Origin: Pseudomonadota bacterium
GTDB lineage: Bacteria; Pseudomonadota; Alphaproteobacteria; Rhizobiales; Xanthobacteraceae
Length of the DNA: 64,000 nt
NCBI GenBank assembly: GCA_023404675.1
Contig: JAEYAW010000013.1
Span: forward strand, 434,001 to 498,000
Reading direction: 5' to 3'
Under the pieces are notes generated by a model. That model saw nothing but the letters and a program-made list of their open reading frames with translations, ran no database searches and was not told where the DNA came from. Below, piece by piece: positions 32,455 through 42,244 of this stretch; the stretch's first letter is position 1; every line of letters begins with the position of its first letter. Both the position numbers and the translations under genes were made by a program.

Positions 32455-34086
32455 TCAGCCGGGCTTTACCGGATGAATGAACTCCCACGGGCTGGTTTCG
32501 GAATCCGCCGGCACGTCGATGGCGATCACGTAAGGCCTGCCCGCCGCCAGTGCATGTTCCAGCGCGGGTCTGAAGGCGTCCGGCGACGACACGCGCGCCG
32601 CGCCTGCGCCGAACGAATGCGCCAGCGCGACGAAATCGGGGTTCACCAGATCGGATGCGATGATACGGCCATCGAACGCCTGTTTCTGGTCGCGGCGGAC
32701 ATTGCCATAGGCCTGATTGTCGAACACCAGCGTCACGACATTGATGCCGTATTGCACGGCGGTTGCCAGCTCCTGCACGGCGAACATGAAGCCGCCGTCG
32801 CCGGTGATGGCGACGACAGGCTTGTCGGGGCATGCCACCTTCGCGCCGAGCGCGGTGGGAAATCCCGATCCGAGCGTGCCCTGATATCCCGAGGTGATGA
32901 AGGTGCGCGGCTCGTAAACCGGGAAGCCGAACCATGATGCGAAGCCGACCTGCGAGAGTTCGTCGGTGACGATGGCGTCGGCGGGCAGCACGTCGCGCAG
33001 GATATCGAGATAGGCCATCTGCGGCTGGATCTTCCGGATATCCTGCTCGGCGGCAACACGCGCGGCGGCAATCGCGGCGCGCCGGGCCGGATCGCTTTTG
33101 ATCGCGCGCTGCCGGACCTGCCCGAGCAGCTTTTCCGTTCCATCCTTCGCGTCCGCGACGATCGCGGCGTCAGCGGCGACACGGCGCATCTCCGCAGGGT
33201 CGATGTCGATGCGGATCACTTTCTGGCCCGCCGGGCGATACGGCCAGCGCCAGTAAGGCAATTCCAGCCGCGTGCCGACGCCGATGATCAGATCGGTCTG
33301 CGGCCACAGCCGGTAGGCGGCGGCCATGGTCAGCCCCAGCTCATGCGCATTCGAGACGATGCCGCGCCCGCTGCGGAAGGCGACGACCGGCGCGTCGATC
33401 AGTTCCGCGAGAGCGCGGACGTCGTCGGCAGCCCCGAATGCGCCAGATCCGACAAAGATCATCGGAGACCGTGCCGCCGCAATCAGGTCGGCGGCGGCGC
33501 GCACCCGCTCCGGATCGGCGGGAGGAGCGGGGAAAGCGCCCAGCGGATCGAACGGCGCGACCTCGGCCTTCTGGGTAAAAACGTTCCACGGCATCTCGAC
33601 GGCCGCAGGGCCGCGCCGTCCCGACAGCATCTCCTGGAATGCGCGCGCCACGATGATCGGCGCGGAGCCGGGATATTCCGCTCGCTCGGCCCATTTCAGA
33701 AACGAGCGGAGCGTGGCGAGCTGGTCCGGCATCTCGTGCAGGTGGCCACGTCCCTTGCCGAGAAAGTCGGTCGGCACCTGCCCGGTGAGACACAGCACCG
33801 GCTCGTTGCAGCCGAAGGCCGTCAGCATCGCCGCGCTGGCGTTGAGAAGGCCCGGGCCCGGAACGACGCTGAAAACGCCGGGTCGGCCCGTCGCCCGCGC
33901 ATAGCCGAACGCCATGTAGCCGCAGGCCTGCTCGTGCCGCGCGCCGATCACGCGAATGCGGTTCTGAGCGCGGGCCAGCGCGTCGAACAAGCCGTAGATC
34001 TGCGCACCGGGAAGGCCGAATACGGTATCGACCCCGTGCGCGAGAAGCGCCTGAACGATGGCGTCGCCGCCGGAAAACGTGGGCAC
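32455..34086 (-). CDS. Thiamine diphosphate-dependent enzyme, acetolactate synthase-like
   Basis: This 543-residue three-domain ThDP enzyme has the PYR domain with catalytic E52 in 'ARHEQACGYMAFGYAR', a central Rossmann domain ('SPMIFVGSGAFGAADD') and a PP domain with 'ITGDGGFMFAVQE' through 'DNQAYGNVRRD', which binds Mg-ThDP. It could be an acetolactate synthase-like lyase or a 2-oxoacid decarboxylase. No small regulatory subunit is nearby, so anabolic acetolactate synthase is less likely. GTG 34086 is preferred because GGAGG lies 8 bases upstream. It is divergent from an HpcH-type aldolase. Confidence 0.87.
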   Translation of the reverse strand: MPTFSGGDAIVQALLAHGVDTVFGLPGAQIYGLFDALARAQNRIRVIGARHEQACGYMAFGYARATGRPGVFSVVPGPGLLNASAAMLTAFGCNEPVLCLTGQVPTDFLGKGRGHLHEMPDQLATLRSFLKWAERAEYPGSAPIIVARAFQEMLSGRRGPAAVEMPWNVFTQKAEVAPFDPLGAFPAPPADPERVRAAADLIAAARSPMIFVGSGAFGAADDVRALAELIDAPVVAFRSGRGIVSNAHELGLTMAAAYRLWPQTDLIIGVGTRLELPYWRWPYRPAGQKVIRIDIDPAEMRRVAADAAIVADAKDGTEKLLGQVRQRAIKSDPARRAAIAAARVAAEQDIRKIQPQMAYLDILRDVLPADAIVTDELSQVGFASWFGFPVYEPRTFITSGYQGTLGSGFPTALGAKVACPDKPVVAITGDGGFMFAVQELATAVQYGINVVTLVFDNQAYGNVRRDQKQAFDGRIIASDLVNPDFVALAHSFGAGAARVSSPDAFRPALEHALAAGRPYVIAIDVPADSETSPWEFIHPVKPG

Positions 34087-34236
34087 GCTGAAACCCTCCC
34101 TTTGTTTTTTTGCCGACGTTTCAGTCCCGCGAATTGCGCTGCGATGCAACTGGGAATGTCGGTGGAAACGCGCCATGGACATCGCTGCGGATTTCGCTCA
34201 TCAACCCGTCAGCAGAAGATCAATGGGGTGCGGCGG

Positions 34237-35013
34237 ATGACGAACAGCATCAGGGACATCTGGCAGGCGGGCAAGGTGGTGCTGAATGGCTGGCTGGCCA
34301 TACCATCCGGGTTCTCCGCCGAGTTGATGGCGCAGGCGGGCTTCGACAGCGTCACCGTCGATCTCCAGCATGGGGTGCAGGACTATCTGTCGATGGTGCA
34401 GTGCTTTCAGGGCATGCAGGCCCAGCCGGTCGTGCCGATGGTGCGTGTGCCGTGGAACGAGCCTGGCATCATCGGCAAGGTGCTCGATGCCGGAGCCCAA
34501 GGCGTGATCTGCCCGATGGTCAACACCCGGGAGGAAGCCGAGGCGTTCGTCGCGGCCTGCAAATATCCGCCGCGCGGTACGCGCAGCAACGGGCCGATCC
34601 GTGCGGGTCTCTATGGCGAGGCTGGCAGTTATCAGCGGACGGCAAACGAGGAGACGCTGTGCATTCCCATGATCGAGACGCGCACGGCGATCGAGAACAT
34701 GGAAGCGATTCTCGATGTCGAGGGGATCGCGGGCGTTTATGTCGGGCCGTCCGACCTCGCTTTTTCCTACGGTTACGTGCCCAAGCTCGACAACCACGAG
34801 CCGGAGATTCTCGCGATCTACGACAGGCTGCTGAAGGAATGCGACCGGCGCGGCATCTATCCGGGAATCCACTGCAGCGGCCCCGAGGGCGCGCTGCGTG
34901 CGATGCGGATTGGATTTCGTCTTGTAACCGTGTCGAGCGATGCCGGGCTCATCGCCGCCTGCGCGCGTCTGCAGGTGGCGCAGACGCGCGCGGATTCCGG
35001 CGGCAAGGCATAG
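34237..35013 (+). CDS. HpcH/HpaI family class II aldolase
   Basis: The 258-residue aldolase of the 2-keto-3-deoxy-acid family has catalytic H45 and R70 ('VDLQHGVQDY', 'PMVRVPW') and metal ligands E147 and D173 ('PMIETRT', 'VGPSDLAFSYG'). These enzymes split 4-hydroxy-2-oxoacids into pyruvate and an aldehyde. The gene diverges from a ThDP enzyme, 150 bases apart. A pathway in which one enzyme makes what the other consumes is plausible but unproved. ATG 34237 is used; the frame upstream overlaps the divergent gene. Confidence 0.9.
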   Translation: MTNSIRDIWQAGKVVLNGWLAIPSGFSAELMAQAGFDSVTVDLQHGVQDYLSMVQCFQGMQAQPVVPMVRVPWNEPGIIGKVLDAGAQGVICPMVNTREEAEAFVAACKYPPRGTRSNGPIRAGLYGEAGSYQRTANEETLCIPMIETRTAIENMEAILDVEGIAGVYVGPSDLAFSYGYVPKLDNHEPEILAIYDRLLKECDRRGIYPGIHCSGPEGALRAMRIGFRLVTVSSDAGLIAACARLQVAQTRADSGGKA

Positions 35014-35028
35014 GTAGTTGAACTTGGG

Positions 35029-35406
35029 TCAGTTGAACTTGCCCTGCGCGCTCTTGCCGTCCGGCAGGGTGATCTGCACGACGCCCTTGACCTTCGCGGG
35101 CAGAGCTGCGTCGCTCTTTCCGGTCAGCCGGTTGTCGCTGGTGTAGGCGAGCGGCACGCGCACGGTCTTTCCATCGATCGTGAAGAGCGCAAATCCTTTC
35201 ACGCCGCTTGCCGATATCGCCTTGTTGGCCGCGTCCGTAACGTAGACGTCGACGTCCGTCTGTTTGACCGTCAGCTCAAGATGATGCTGGCCGGCTTCGA
35301 CGAGGCGGCCGCCATGGGCGGGCTTCTCGTCGCTGTGGGCGAGGGCCGGGCCGCCGGCGAGGCTGAGCGAGAGGGTCGCCGCAATGGCGGTGAGGGTGCG
35401 TTTCAT
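35029..35406 (-). CDS. Small periplasmic accessory protein of the metal efflux cluster
   Basis: This 125-residue secreted protein has a signal peptide ending 'GGPALAHSDE'. The mature N terminus is His-rich ('HSDEKPAHGGRLVEAGQHH'), and a beta-rich domain follows. I do not recognise a named family, but similar small His-containing proteins often accompany CzcA/CusA systems. It starts 22 bases after the RND pump gene ends and is probably the last gene of the operon. A role in periplasmic metal binding is inferred from position and composition. Confidence 0.75.
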   Translation of the reverse strand: MKRTLTAIAATLSLSLAGGPALAHSDEKPAHGGRLVEAGQHHLELTVKQTDVDVYVTDAANKAISASGVKGFALFTIDGKTVRVPLAYTSDNRLTGKSDAALPAKVKGVVQITLPDGKSAQGKFN

Positions 35407-35428
35407 CAGGTTATCCTCCTTCGTGGGT

Positions 35429-38400
35429 TCAGTAGGCCATGGTTGGAGAGGTCTGGTCGGCTGCGCCGGTTTGCTCCTGTGCCGTCTGACGCAGATTTTC
35501 GAGTGGCTTCTCGCCGAACTTGAGAAACAGGATCGGCGTCAACACCGCGTCGAGCGCGGTGGCGCTGATGAGGCCACCGAAGATCGTCACCGCGACCGGA
35601 TGCAGGATCTCCTTGCCCGGCGTTTCCGCGTCCAGCAGCAGAGGCACCAGCGCGACGCCGGCCGACAGGGCCGTCATCAGCACAGGCGTGAGCCGTTCCT
35701 GAGAGCCGCGGATCACCAGCTCGCGCCCGAACGCGACGCCCTCGTGCAGCGAGAGGTTGATGTAGTGGCTGATCTTGAGGATGCCGTTTCGCGCCGCGAT
35801 ACCCGCAAGCGTGATGAACCCGATCATCGAGGCGACCGACAGCGGCTGGCCGCTGATCCACAGCGCGACGACCGCGCCGATCAGGGCCAGCGGAATATTG
35901 CCCATGATGATCGCGGCGAGCTTTGCCGAGCGGTAGCGGCTGTAGAGCAGAGCGAAGATCAGCGCGAGCGAGATGCCGAACAGCACGGCGATGGTGCGGC
36001 TGGCTTCCTCCTGGGCGCGGAAGGTGCCGTCGAGTTCGACGCTGGTGCCCGGCGGCAGCGGCGTCGCCGCGAGCACCTCACGGATCGCCTCAACCGCGGC
36101 GGACGTGCTGGCGCCTGCGGCGGTGTTGGCATAGACCGCGATTCGCCGTCGCCCGTTTTCGCGCAGGATCTGGTTGGGGCCTTCGGTTTCGCGGATGTCG
36201 GCGAGCTGGCGTGCGGGCACCCAGCCGGTCGGCGTTTCGATCAGCAGTTCGCCGAGCTGCTGCGTGGTCCGCAGCCCGTCCGTCAGGCGGATCACCACGT
36301 CATAGCGCCGATAGCCATCGAGCAGGCGCGACACCACGCGTCCGTTGGACAGGGCGCTGATCTGCGACACCACGGTCGCGGGCTGCACGCCGTAGAGCGC
36401 AGCCCGTCCGTAATCGACACGGATATCGAGCTGCGGGATGTTGACCTGCTTTTCGATCTGGAGGTCGGCGAGGCCGGGGACGCTCGCGAGCTTCGCACGC
36501 AGCATTTCCGCAGCGCTCCGGATCGTGTCGAGATCCTCGCCGAAGATCTTGAGCGCGATTTCGGCGCGTACGCCCGACAGCAGGTGATCGAGCCGATGCG
36601 AGATCGGCTGGCCGACATTGATCGAGGCGGGCAGCAGCGCGAGCCTGTTGCGGATCTCGGTGATGACCTCGCTCTTGGGGCGCGCGTCCGGCTTCAGTTC
36701 GACCTCGATCTCGGAGGCGTGGACGCCCTCCGCATGTTCGTCGAGTTCGGCGCGTCCGGTCCGGCGGCCCACCTGCGCGACATCCGGGATGGATGCGATG
36801 ATGCCTTCGGCGATCAGGCCGACGCGGTCCGACTCCGTCAGCGAGATGCCGGGGTTGAACAGGACGCTGATGGTGAACGTGCCCTCGTTGAACGGGGGCA
36901 GGAAGGAACGTGGCAGCTTGGTCGCGGCGAAGGCGGCGAGACCCACCGCCAGGATCACGACAGCAATGACGAGGCCGCCGTGGTTAAGCGCTCGGCGCAG
37001 CATGGCGTCGTTGCCGCGCTTGAGCAGACGGATCAGCGCGCCGTCGCCGTGGGCCATCTGCTTCATTTGGGGAAGCATGTAGTAGGCCATCACCGGCGTC
37101 AGGGTGATGGATACCACGAGGCTGGCCAGAATGGAGATGATGTAGGCTTCCCCCAGCGGCGTGAAAAGCCGTCCCTCGATTCCCGACAGCGCGAACAGCG
37201 GCATGAAGACGAGGACGACGATCGCGGTAGCATAGACGATGCCGGAGCGGACTTCCTGCGAGGCCGAGATGATGACGTTGAAGACCGGCCGCGGATCGGG
37301 CCGCGACCGGTTCTCGCGCAGCCTGCGGAAGATGTTCTCGACATCCACCACCGCGTCGTCCACCAGTTCGCCGATGGCGATGGCGATGCCGCCAAGCGTC
37401 ATGGTGTTGATGGACAGACCAGCGAAGTAAAAAATAACGGCGGTGATGAGAACCGAGACCGGGATCGCGGTGAGCGAGATGAAGGTCGTCCGCCAGTTCA
37501 TCAGGAACAGGAAGAGGACGATCGCAACCACGATGCCAGCTTCGACCAGCACGCGCTCGACATTGCCGATCGAAGCCTCGATGAAGTTGGCCTGACGGAA
37601 CACCAGGTGCTCGGCCTTGATGTCGCCGGGAAGGGTCGCCGCCATGTCCTTGAGGGTCGCCTCGATCTGGCGGGTCAGCCGGACCGTGTCGACGGCGGGC
37701 TGCTTTTCCACTGAGACGATGACGGCGGACTGTCCCATGTAGCCGGCGTCGCCGCGCTTGAGTCGCGGCGCGTAGTCGACAGTGGCGACCTGTCTCAGAT
37801 AGACCGGGGCGCCATTCACCTGCGCGACCACGAGGTTGCGCAGGTCGTCGAGGCTGGTGGTGCGGCCGATGTTGCGGATCAGGTATTCGCGGGCATGCTG
37901 GTCGGTGAAGCCGCCTCCGGCGTTGCTGCCGAACTGTGCGAGGCTGCGTTCGAGCTGTTCGTAGGAGACGCCGAGGCTGCGCAGCGCCGGCGGGTAGGGC
38001 GAGACACGATACTGCCGCACCTCGCCGCCGATCGGAATCACCTGCGCCACGCCGGGAATCGAGAGCAGGCGCGGACGGATCACGAAGTCGGCGGTCTCGC
38101 GCAATTCCATCGGCGAGGCAGTCTCGCTGGTGACGGCGATCAGCATGATCTGCCCCATCAGCGAGGCGACCGGCCCGAGCTGTGGCTGCACGTTGGCGGG
38201 CAACTGATTGCGGACCAGCGCAAGGCGCTCCGTCACCAGTTGCCGGTTGCGGTAGATGTCGGTGCCCCAGTCGAATTCCACATAGACCAGCGACAGGCCG
38301 ACGCCTGACACCGAGCGCACGCGTGTCACGCCCGGCACGCCGTTCATCTGCGTTTCGATGGGGAACGTGACGAACTGTTCGACCTCCGGCGGCGCGAAGC

Positions 38401-38563
38401 CTTCCGCCTCGTTCATGATGGTGACGGTGGGCTTGTTGAGATCGGGGAACACATCAACCGGCAGGCGGCTGATGCTGAACAGGCCGAGGACGACGAGGAC
38501 CGCGGAAATCGCCAGCACCAGCAGACGATTGCGCAGGGACTGGGTGACGAGAAAGCTGAACAT
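35429..38563 (-). CDS. Heavy-metal efflux RND pump, CzcA/CusA family
   Basis: The 1044-residue inner-membrane RND transporter has 12 helices and two large periplasmic loops. It starts '[20 protein letters not shown]', followed by '[18 protein letters not shown]', typical of the HME subfamily. The TM4 motif reads '[19 protein letters not shown]'. This differs from the classical CzcA (DFG...DGA..MVEN) and CusA versions, so the metal cannot be assigned. It follows the adaptor gene by 15 bases. No outer-membrane channel gene is in the window. Confidence 0.93.
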   Translation of the reverse strand: MFSFLVTQSLRNRLLVLAISAVLVVLGLFSISRLPVDVFPDLNKPTVTIMNEAEGFAPPEVEQFVTFPIETQMNGVPGVTRVRSVSGVGLSLVYVEFDWGTDIYRNRQLVTERLALVRNQLPANVQPQLGPVASLMGQIMLIAVTSETASPMELRETADFVIRPRLLSIPGVAQVIPIGGEVRQYRVSPYPPALRSLGVSYEQLERSLAQFGSNAGGGFTDQHAREYLIRNIGRTTSLDDLRNLVVAQVNGAPVYLRQVATVDYAPRLKRGDAGYMGQSAVIVSVEKQPAVDTVRLTRQIEATLKDMAATLPGDIKAEHLVFRQANFIEASIGNVERVLVEAGIVVAIVLFLFLMNWRTTFISLTAIPVSVLITAVIFYFAGLSINTMTLGGIAIAIGELVDDAVVDVENIFRRLRENRSRPDPRPVFNVIISASQEVRSGIVYATAIVVLVFMPLFALSGIEGRLFTPLGEAYIISILASLVVSITLTPVMAYYMLPQMKQMAHGDGALIRLLKRGNDAMLRRALNHGGLVIAVVILAVGLAAFAATKLPRSFLPPFNEGTFTISVLFNPGISLTESDRVGLIAEGIIASIPDVAQVGRRTGRAELDEHAEGVHASEIEVELKPDARPKSEVITEIRNRLALLPASINVGQPISHRLDHLLSGVRAEIALKIFGEDLDTIRSAAEMLRAKLASVPGLADLQIEKQVNIPQLDIRVDYGRAALYGVQPATVVSQISALSNGRVVSRLLDGYRRYDVVIRLTDGLRTTQQLGELLIETPTGWVPARQLADIRETEGPNQILRENGRRRIAVYANTAAGASTSAAVEAIREVLAATPLPPGTSVELDGTFRAQEEASRTIAVLFGISLALIFALLYSRYRSAKLAAIIMGNIPLALIGAVVALWISGQPLSVASMIGFITLAGIAARNGILKISHYINLSLHEGVAFGRELVIRGSQERLTPVLMTALSAGVALVPLLLDAETPGKEILHPVAVTIFGGLISATALDAVLTPILFLKFGEKPLENLRQTAQEQTGAADQTSPTMAY

Positions 38564-38578
38564 GAGTGTCTCCCGTTC

Positions 38579-40192
38579 TCAGCGGATCTGCGCGAGCAGT
38601 TCGGCGCCCTGCGTCACGACGCGCGCGCCGGGGCGAAGACCAGCCATCACCAGCACGCGGTCCGCATCGAGTGGAACGGTGCGCACCGTCAGCGGCTGGA
38701 AACGCTCCGGCTCGGTATGGACGTAGATCGTGTCCTGTCCGTTGCTGCCGCGCACCACGCTGGAGCGCGGCACCGCGATGCCACTCTGCTTGTCGCCGAT
38801 CGGTGCGAGAACGGTGACGAACTGACCGAGGCGCAGACCGGAGGTGTCGCCCTCGATCCGATAGTTGATCGGCACCGCCTGATTGCGATCGGCAAGGCCG
38901 GCGCCGGCATAGGCAAGCGACAGGCTGCGGCCGTCGCCAAGACGGGCGGACGCGGCCTGTCCGCCGGCGACGGCGTCGAAGCTGAGGGCTTCGACCCAGA
39001 GCCGCTTCGGATCGATGATCCGATAGACGATCATGCTGGGCGAGGCGATCTGGCCGGCGACGGCGGAGGATTCGGCGATGACGCCGTCGACGGGCGCGAT
39101 CAGTGCTTCGGGTTCGCGCGCGACCTTGTCGAGCGCGGCGCGCCGGTTGCGAAGTCCGTCAAGTTCGAGCTGGGCTTCTTCCAGCTGCGTGCGCGTTGCC
39201 GCGCCGCCCGGCACCAGCGTTTCCAGCCGCCCGACCCGCCGTTCGACGATGGAAATCTGCTGATCGAGTTCACCCTGCCGCTGACGCATGTCGGACACGT
39301 CGATCGCCTGCAGAGGGGGGATGACATAGGCCAGCACGTCGCCTTTCTTTACGGGCGTGCCAAGGTGCGGGAAGCCGCCGTTCGGGGCCGAGAGCCGTCC
39401 GCCGACGGAGGCCTGCACATAACCGCTGGCGTTCGGGTCCGGCACGATGCGGCCGGGCATTTCGGTGACGGCGCGATGCGTCGCCTCGGAGGCGGGCTGC
39501 GTGCGGATGGCGAGTAGCCGCTGCACGGGTTTTGGTGCGATCACCGTCCCGTCCGGCTCCCGGCTGGCGCGGTCGGTCGTTGCCGGAGATGCCTCGTCCG
39601 CATGAACGGTCGTGGTCACGGCCAGTGTCGCGACGAATGCGAGCGCCAGCATGGCGGTCGCCGCCCTGCGGCGCATGCCGATGGCGAATGCGCCGGCGAT
39701 CAGCACGCCGGCCGCAAAGCCGCCGACAGCCGCCAGAATGGTTGGCGGGAGCGTGTGCGTTTCGCCCGGGTGGTCATGGGCCGCATCCGCGGGCGGCGGA
39801 ATCGTGAGCGTTGTCGCCAGGATGTCGCTGACATTGTCGCGCGCCACGGTGAACAGCAGATCGTGGCTGCCGGGCGTCGCGAGCCATGGCGCATCGAGGC
39901 GGTAGATCCCCGCGCCCGTCGCGATCAGCTTGACCGGCCCGTCCGGCCGTTCGAGCGCCACCTGAGCGTCGGTGATGCCTTCGTTGGTCGAGAGCCTGTC
40001 GAGATAAACTTCGAGCGCGGGGCCGCGCGCAACGGCGACCAGCTCGAAGTTATCCGACGATGCCGTCGCACGCGGCGCGAGCCCCACCTGTGGGGTTTCC
40101 GCGGGCTCATCGCCATGCCCCTCGTGGGCGTTGGCGGAGAGGGGCGAGAAAAGAAGCGCGGCGCACAGCGCGGCGCGAAGAAGTCCAAACAT
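38579..40192 (-). CDS. RND efflux periplasmic adaptor with extra N-terminal domain
   Basis: The 537-residue CzcB-like membrane-fusion protein has an unusual front. A signal peptide (1-22) and a His-rich start 'HEGHGDEPAE' precede a beta-sandwich-like domain (to about 130). Then come a membrane segment (150-172), 'RRR', and a second hydrophobic stretch (179-197) ending 'VHADE' like another export signal. The normal adaptor follows, with 'VQASVGGRLSAPNGGFPHLG', a coiled coil at about 300-350 and 'ALIAPVDGVIAESSAVAG'. It probably arose by fusion of a secreted protein to the adaptor. It is upstream of the pump gene. Confidence 0.9.
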   Translation of the reverse strand: MFGLLRAALCAALLFSPLSANAHEGHGDEPAETPQVGLAPRATASSDNFELVAVARGPALEVYLDRLSTNEGITDAQVALERPDGPVKLIATGAGIYRLDAPWLATPGSHDLLFTVARDNVSDILATTLTIPPPADAAHDHPGETHTLPPTILAAVGGFAAGVLIAGAFAIGMRRRAATAMLALAFVATLAVTTTVHADEASPATTDRASREPDGTVIAPKPVQRLLAIRTQPASEATHRAVTEMPGRIVPDPNASGYVQASVGGRLSAPNGGFPHLGTPVKKGDVLAYVIPPLQAIDVSDMRQRQGELDQQISIVERRVGRLETLVPGGAATRTQLEEAQLELDGLRNRRAALDKVAREPEALIAPVDGVIAESSAVAGQIASPSMIVYRIIDPKRLWVEALSFDAVAGGQAASARLGDGRSLSLAYAGAGLADRNQAVPINYRIEGDTSGLRLGQFVTVLAPIGDKQSGIAVPRSSVVRGSNGQDTIYVHTEPERFQPLTVRTVPLDADRVLVMAGLRPGARVVTQGAELLAQIR

Positions 40193-40278
40193 GGGAGAAC
40201 CACAAGCTGACGCGCCCCCGGAACGGGGCGCGAAGAACAAGCCGTGGCGATCGCAAAGGCGCAGACCGCCGCGACGAG

Positions 40279-40743
40279 TTACGCGGGCTGTCGCGGTGGC
40301 TTGTGGGGATGGTCGGGCAGCGTGTCCGGCAGCGGCGCGGTGCGCGGCGTCGCAAATCGCTCGATCACGATCGAACGCGCCACGACAAAACCGGGGGTCG
40401 CCAGAACCAGCCCGCCGCCGTGACAGCCCGAAATGCAGCAGCCGGCATCGCAGCCGGAGGAGCGATCGTGCTTGTGGTTCGAGTCGGTTCCGGACAGCAA
40501 GGCAAACTCCGCCTGCGCGGCGGTGCCGGTTGCCGCGAGGTCGGCCGATGGCGTGGAGGCATCGCTTGCGCCGGAGGAGCCGGAGGTCAGCAGGGCTGCC
40601 TGTCCGGGTTCGATATGGAACAGGTGCGGGCCACGCTCGAACGCGCCGGCCGCAGCAATCTGCATCGCCAGCATCGCAACGAGCGCCAGAGTGCTGGCTA
40701 TCCGTCGAACGAACACCATGGCGGAGCGAATAGCCGATTTCAC
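40279..40743 (-). CDS. Cys/His-rich hypothetical protein at head of the metal efflux operon
   Basis: The 154-residue product has a hydrophobic N-terminal segment (about 15-34), probably a signal or anchor, and a central Cys/His cluster 'HKHDRSSGCDAGCCISGCHG'. It resembles the small DUF2946/CzcI-type proteins that often precede RND metal pumps. It lies 86 bases upstream of the adaptor gene on the same strand and is probably the first gene of the operon. Metal sensing or binding is inferred. Confidence 0.7.
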   Translation of the reverse strand: MKSAIRSAMVFVRRIASTLALVAMLAMQIAAAGAFERGPHLFHIEPGQAALLTSGSSGASDASTPSADLAATGTAAQAEFALLSGTDSNHKHDRSSGCDAGCCISGCHGGGLVLATPGFVVARSIVIERFATPRTAPLPDTLPDHPHKPPRQPA

Positions 40744-40892
40744 GGGCCGGGTAAACGTGCCCGCCCACTCAGATGCAGATCACAACCGCGTATGAGCGCG
40801 ACATTTGGCAGCGCGCAGCCGGGCGGGAACCTGAATGTTATAGGGTTACGCGAGTTCCGCCGGACCAAGGATGGCCGGCGTGTGGCCCCGCC

Positions 40893-41411
40893 TCAGGCCT
40901 TCTGTTCGACAGGTGGCGCGAACGCTGTCCGCCGTTCGATCTCCAGAACGTCGTCGGGGCGGGGGAAGTTCGCAGGCACCGGCTCGCCCGCGGTGCGGGC
41001 GCGGCCGACGAGGCGGAAGAATTCTTCCAGCCCATGCGGGGCGATCATCCAGAGCCAGTGCAGATCCTGCTGTCCGTCGTTGACGAATTTGTGCCGCCGG
41101 TTGCGGCCGACGAAAATTGTGGTTCCCGGAGCGGCGACGTGCTCGACGCCGTCGATCAGCGCCTTGCCGGAGCCGGAGATGAAGTGCAGCACCTCGTCGT
41201 GCTCGGGATGGGCGTGCTCGCGCACATAACTGCCCGGCGGCACGGTCTGCGTCCCGATGCTGAACTGGTTCGCCATCTCCACCATGTGAGGCGCGACCAG
41301 CACTGTGATGTGGCCATTGGCCGGGACCGGCTGCCAGTAGCTCTCACCCTCGCCGGGCGCGAGAACATAGGCGGCGCCCCGGTTCGGATCCAACGCAGCG
41401 ATCTTGGTCAT
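40893..41411 (-). CDS. Cupin-domain protein
   Basis: This 172-residue single-domain cupin has metal-binding residues in 'REHAHPEHDEVLHFISGSG' and the second cupin motif 'APGTTIFVGRNRRHKFVN'. The C-terminal 40 residues are family-specific. Cupins of this size can be isomerases, dioxygenases or sensors. It is followed upstream (85 bases) by a MarR gene on the same strand and belongs to the 41-49 kb catabolic island. A ring-cleavage role is possible but not shown. Its upstream region is AT-rich and operator-like. Confidence 0.83.
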   Translation of the reverse strand: MTKIAALDPNRGAAYVLAPGEGESYWQPVPANGHITVLVAPHMVEMANQFSIGTQTVPPGSYVREHAHPEHDEVLHFISGSGKALIDGVEHVAAPGTTIFVGRNRRHKFVNDGQQDLHWLWMIAPHGLEEFFRLVGRARTAGEPVPANFPRPDDVLEIERRTAFAPPVEQKA

Positions 41412-41452
41412 GGCGATATTCCTGCACAGCGGTTGATGCAGGAGTCATTTAG

Positions 41453-41470
41453 ATAAGTAAGTTATATAAT
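41453..41470. promoter_or_regulatory. AT-rich operator-like site upstream of the cupin gene
   Basis: ATAAGTAAGTTAT is an inverted repeat with ATAA and TTAT arms. It overlaps the word AAGTTATATAA (41459-41469), which recurs as AAGTTATTTAA upstream of marR (42153-42163). It is a candidate MarR operator. Confidence 0.4.
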
Positions 41471-41495
41471 GTCCAGCACGATATTTGCGCAGTCG

Positions 41496-42083
41496 TTACG
41501 CGGCGTCCGACTCCGAATCCTTGCGCCACCAGTGTGGCGCTTCGAGATCGTGTATCGCGCGTTCAAAATCGGTGATGAGAATCTGGATGATTTGCTGAAA
41601 GCTCTGAACCTGCTCGCGATTGAGGGTGCCGAAAATGGTGTCGTTGGCGGTTCTGCGCATGTCCGAGACGCGCATGACGAGATCGCGCCCCGACTCGGTC
41701 AGGGACAGCAGAAAGCTGCGGCGATCGCTGGTGTTCGGCCGTTTTCGCACATATCCGGCGGATATCAGCTTGCTGATCTCGGCGGTGACAAAGGGGCTCG
41801 AGACATGCAGGCGCATCGTCAGATCCCGCACGGTGGTCTCGCCAGCCTCGGCGATCGCCACGATCATGCTGTATTGCGGCGCAGACACGCCGATATAGGC
41901 ACCATAGTATTCGCGTGACTTCAGCATCAGCGAAGACACCTGCAGCAGCCCGTAGATCATCATGCGAAATTCGCGGTCGCTGCCGTCCACGAGAAACGTG
42001 TCGAGCGAAGTGCTCAGCGGCGGAAAGGGCTGCGCGGCAGCGGCTTTCTTCTTTTTTTTGGCTGTGGGGCGCTTCATTCGCAT
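41496..42083 (-). CDS. MarR family transcriptional regulator
   Basis: The 195-residue winged-helix regulator has a Lys-rich N-terminal tail ('KRPTAKKKKKAAAA'). The DNA-binding part has 'TTVRDLTMRLHVSSPFVTAE' as recognition helices and the wing 'RPNTSDRRSFLLSLTESGRD'. MarR proteins of catabolic islands usually repress until an aromatic ligand binds. ATG 42083 is used, with another ATG at 42077. It faces the Liv operon across 237 bases of AT-rich DNA that holds likely operators. It probably controls the operon, itself and the cupin gene. Confidence 0.9.
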   Translation of the reverse strand: MRMKRPTAKKKKKAAAAQPFPPLSTSLDTFLVDGSDREFRMMIYGLLQVSSLMLKSREYYGAYIGVSAPQYSMIVAIAEAGETTVRDLTMRLHVSSPFVTAEISKLISAGYVRKRPNTSDRRSFLLSLTESGRDLVMRVSDMRRTANDTIFGTLNREQVQSFQQIIQILITDFERAIHDLEAPHWWRKDSESDAA

Positions 42084-42152
42084 CGATCCAGACTCAGGCA
42101 AACCGCAGATTCGCGATTTTGTAAACCATCTCACCCGCTAAGTCCCGGAGGC

Positions 42153-42163
42153 AAGTTATTTAA
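42153..42163. promoter_or_regulatory. Operator-like word upstream of marR
   Basis: AAGTTATTTAA lies 70-80 bases before the marR start. It matches the cupin-upstream word AAGTTATATAA at ten of eleven positions. Binding is inferred. Confidence 0.35.
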
Positions 42164-42244
42164 GCCGCAGCGCCCCTGCCGATATTCTCGGCAAGGGTTG
42201 CCCGATAATTATGCATGTAATTTATGTAAGTGAGATATATTGTT

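Noticed and set aside
32455..34086. Assignment of the ThDP enzyme as IlvB/IlvI acetolactate synthase
   Set aside because: No IlvN/IlvH small subunit or other branched-chain synthesis gene is nearby, and a catabolic aldolase diverges from it. The general ThDP-enzyme call is safer.
35384..37714. 776-codon open frame opposite the RND pump gene
   Set aside because: An antisense shadow with Arg/Asp-rich composition, while the opposite strand encodes a clear full-length transporter.
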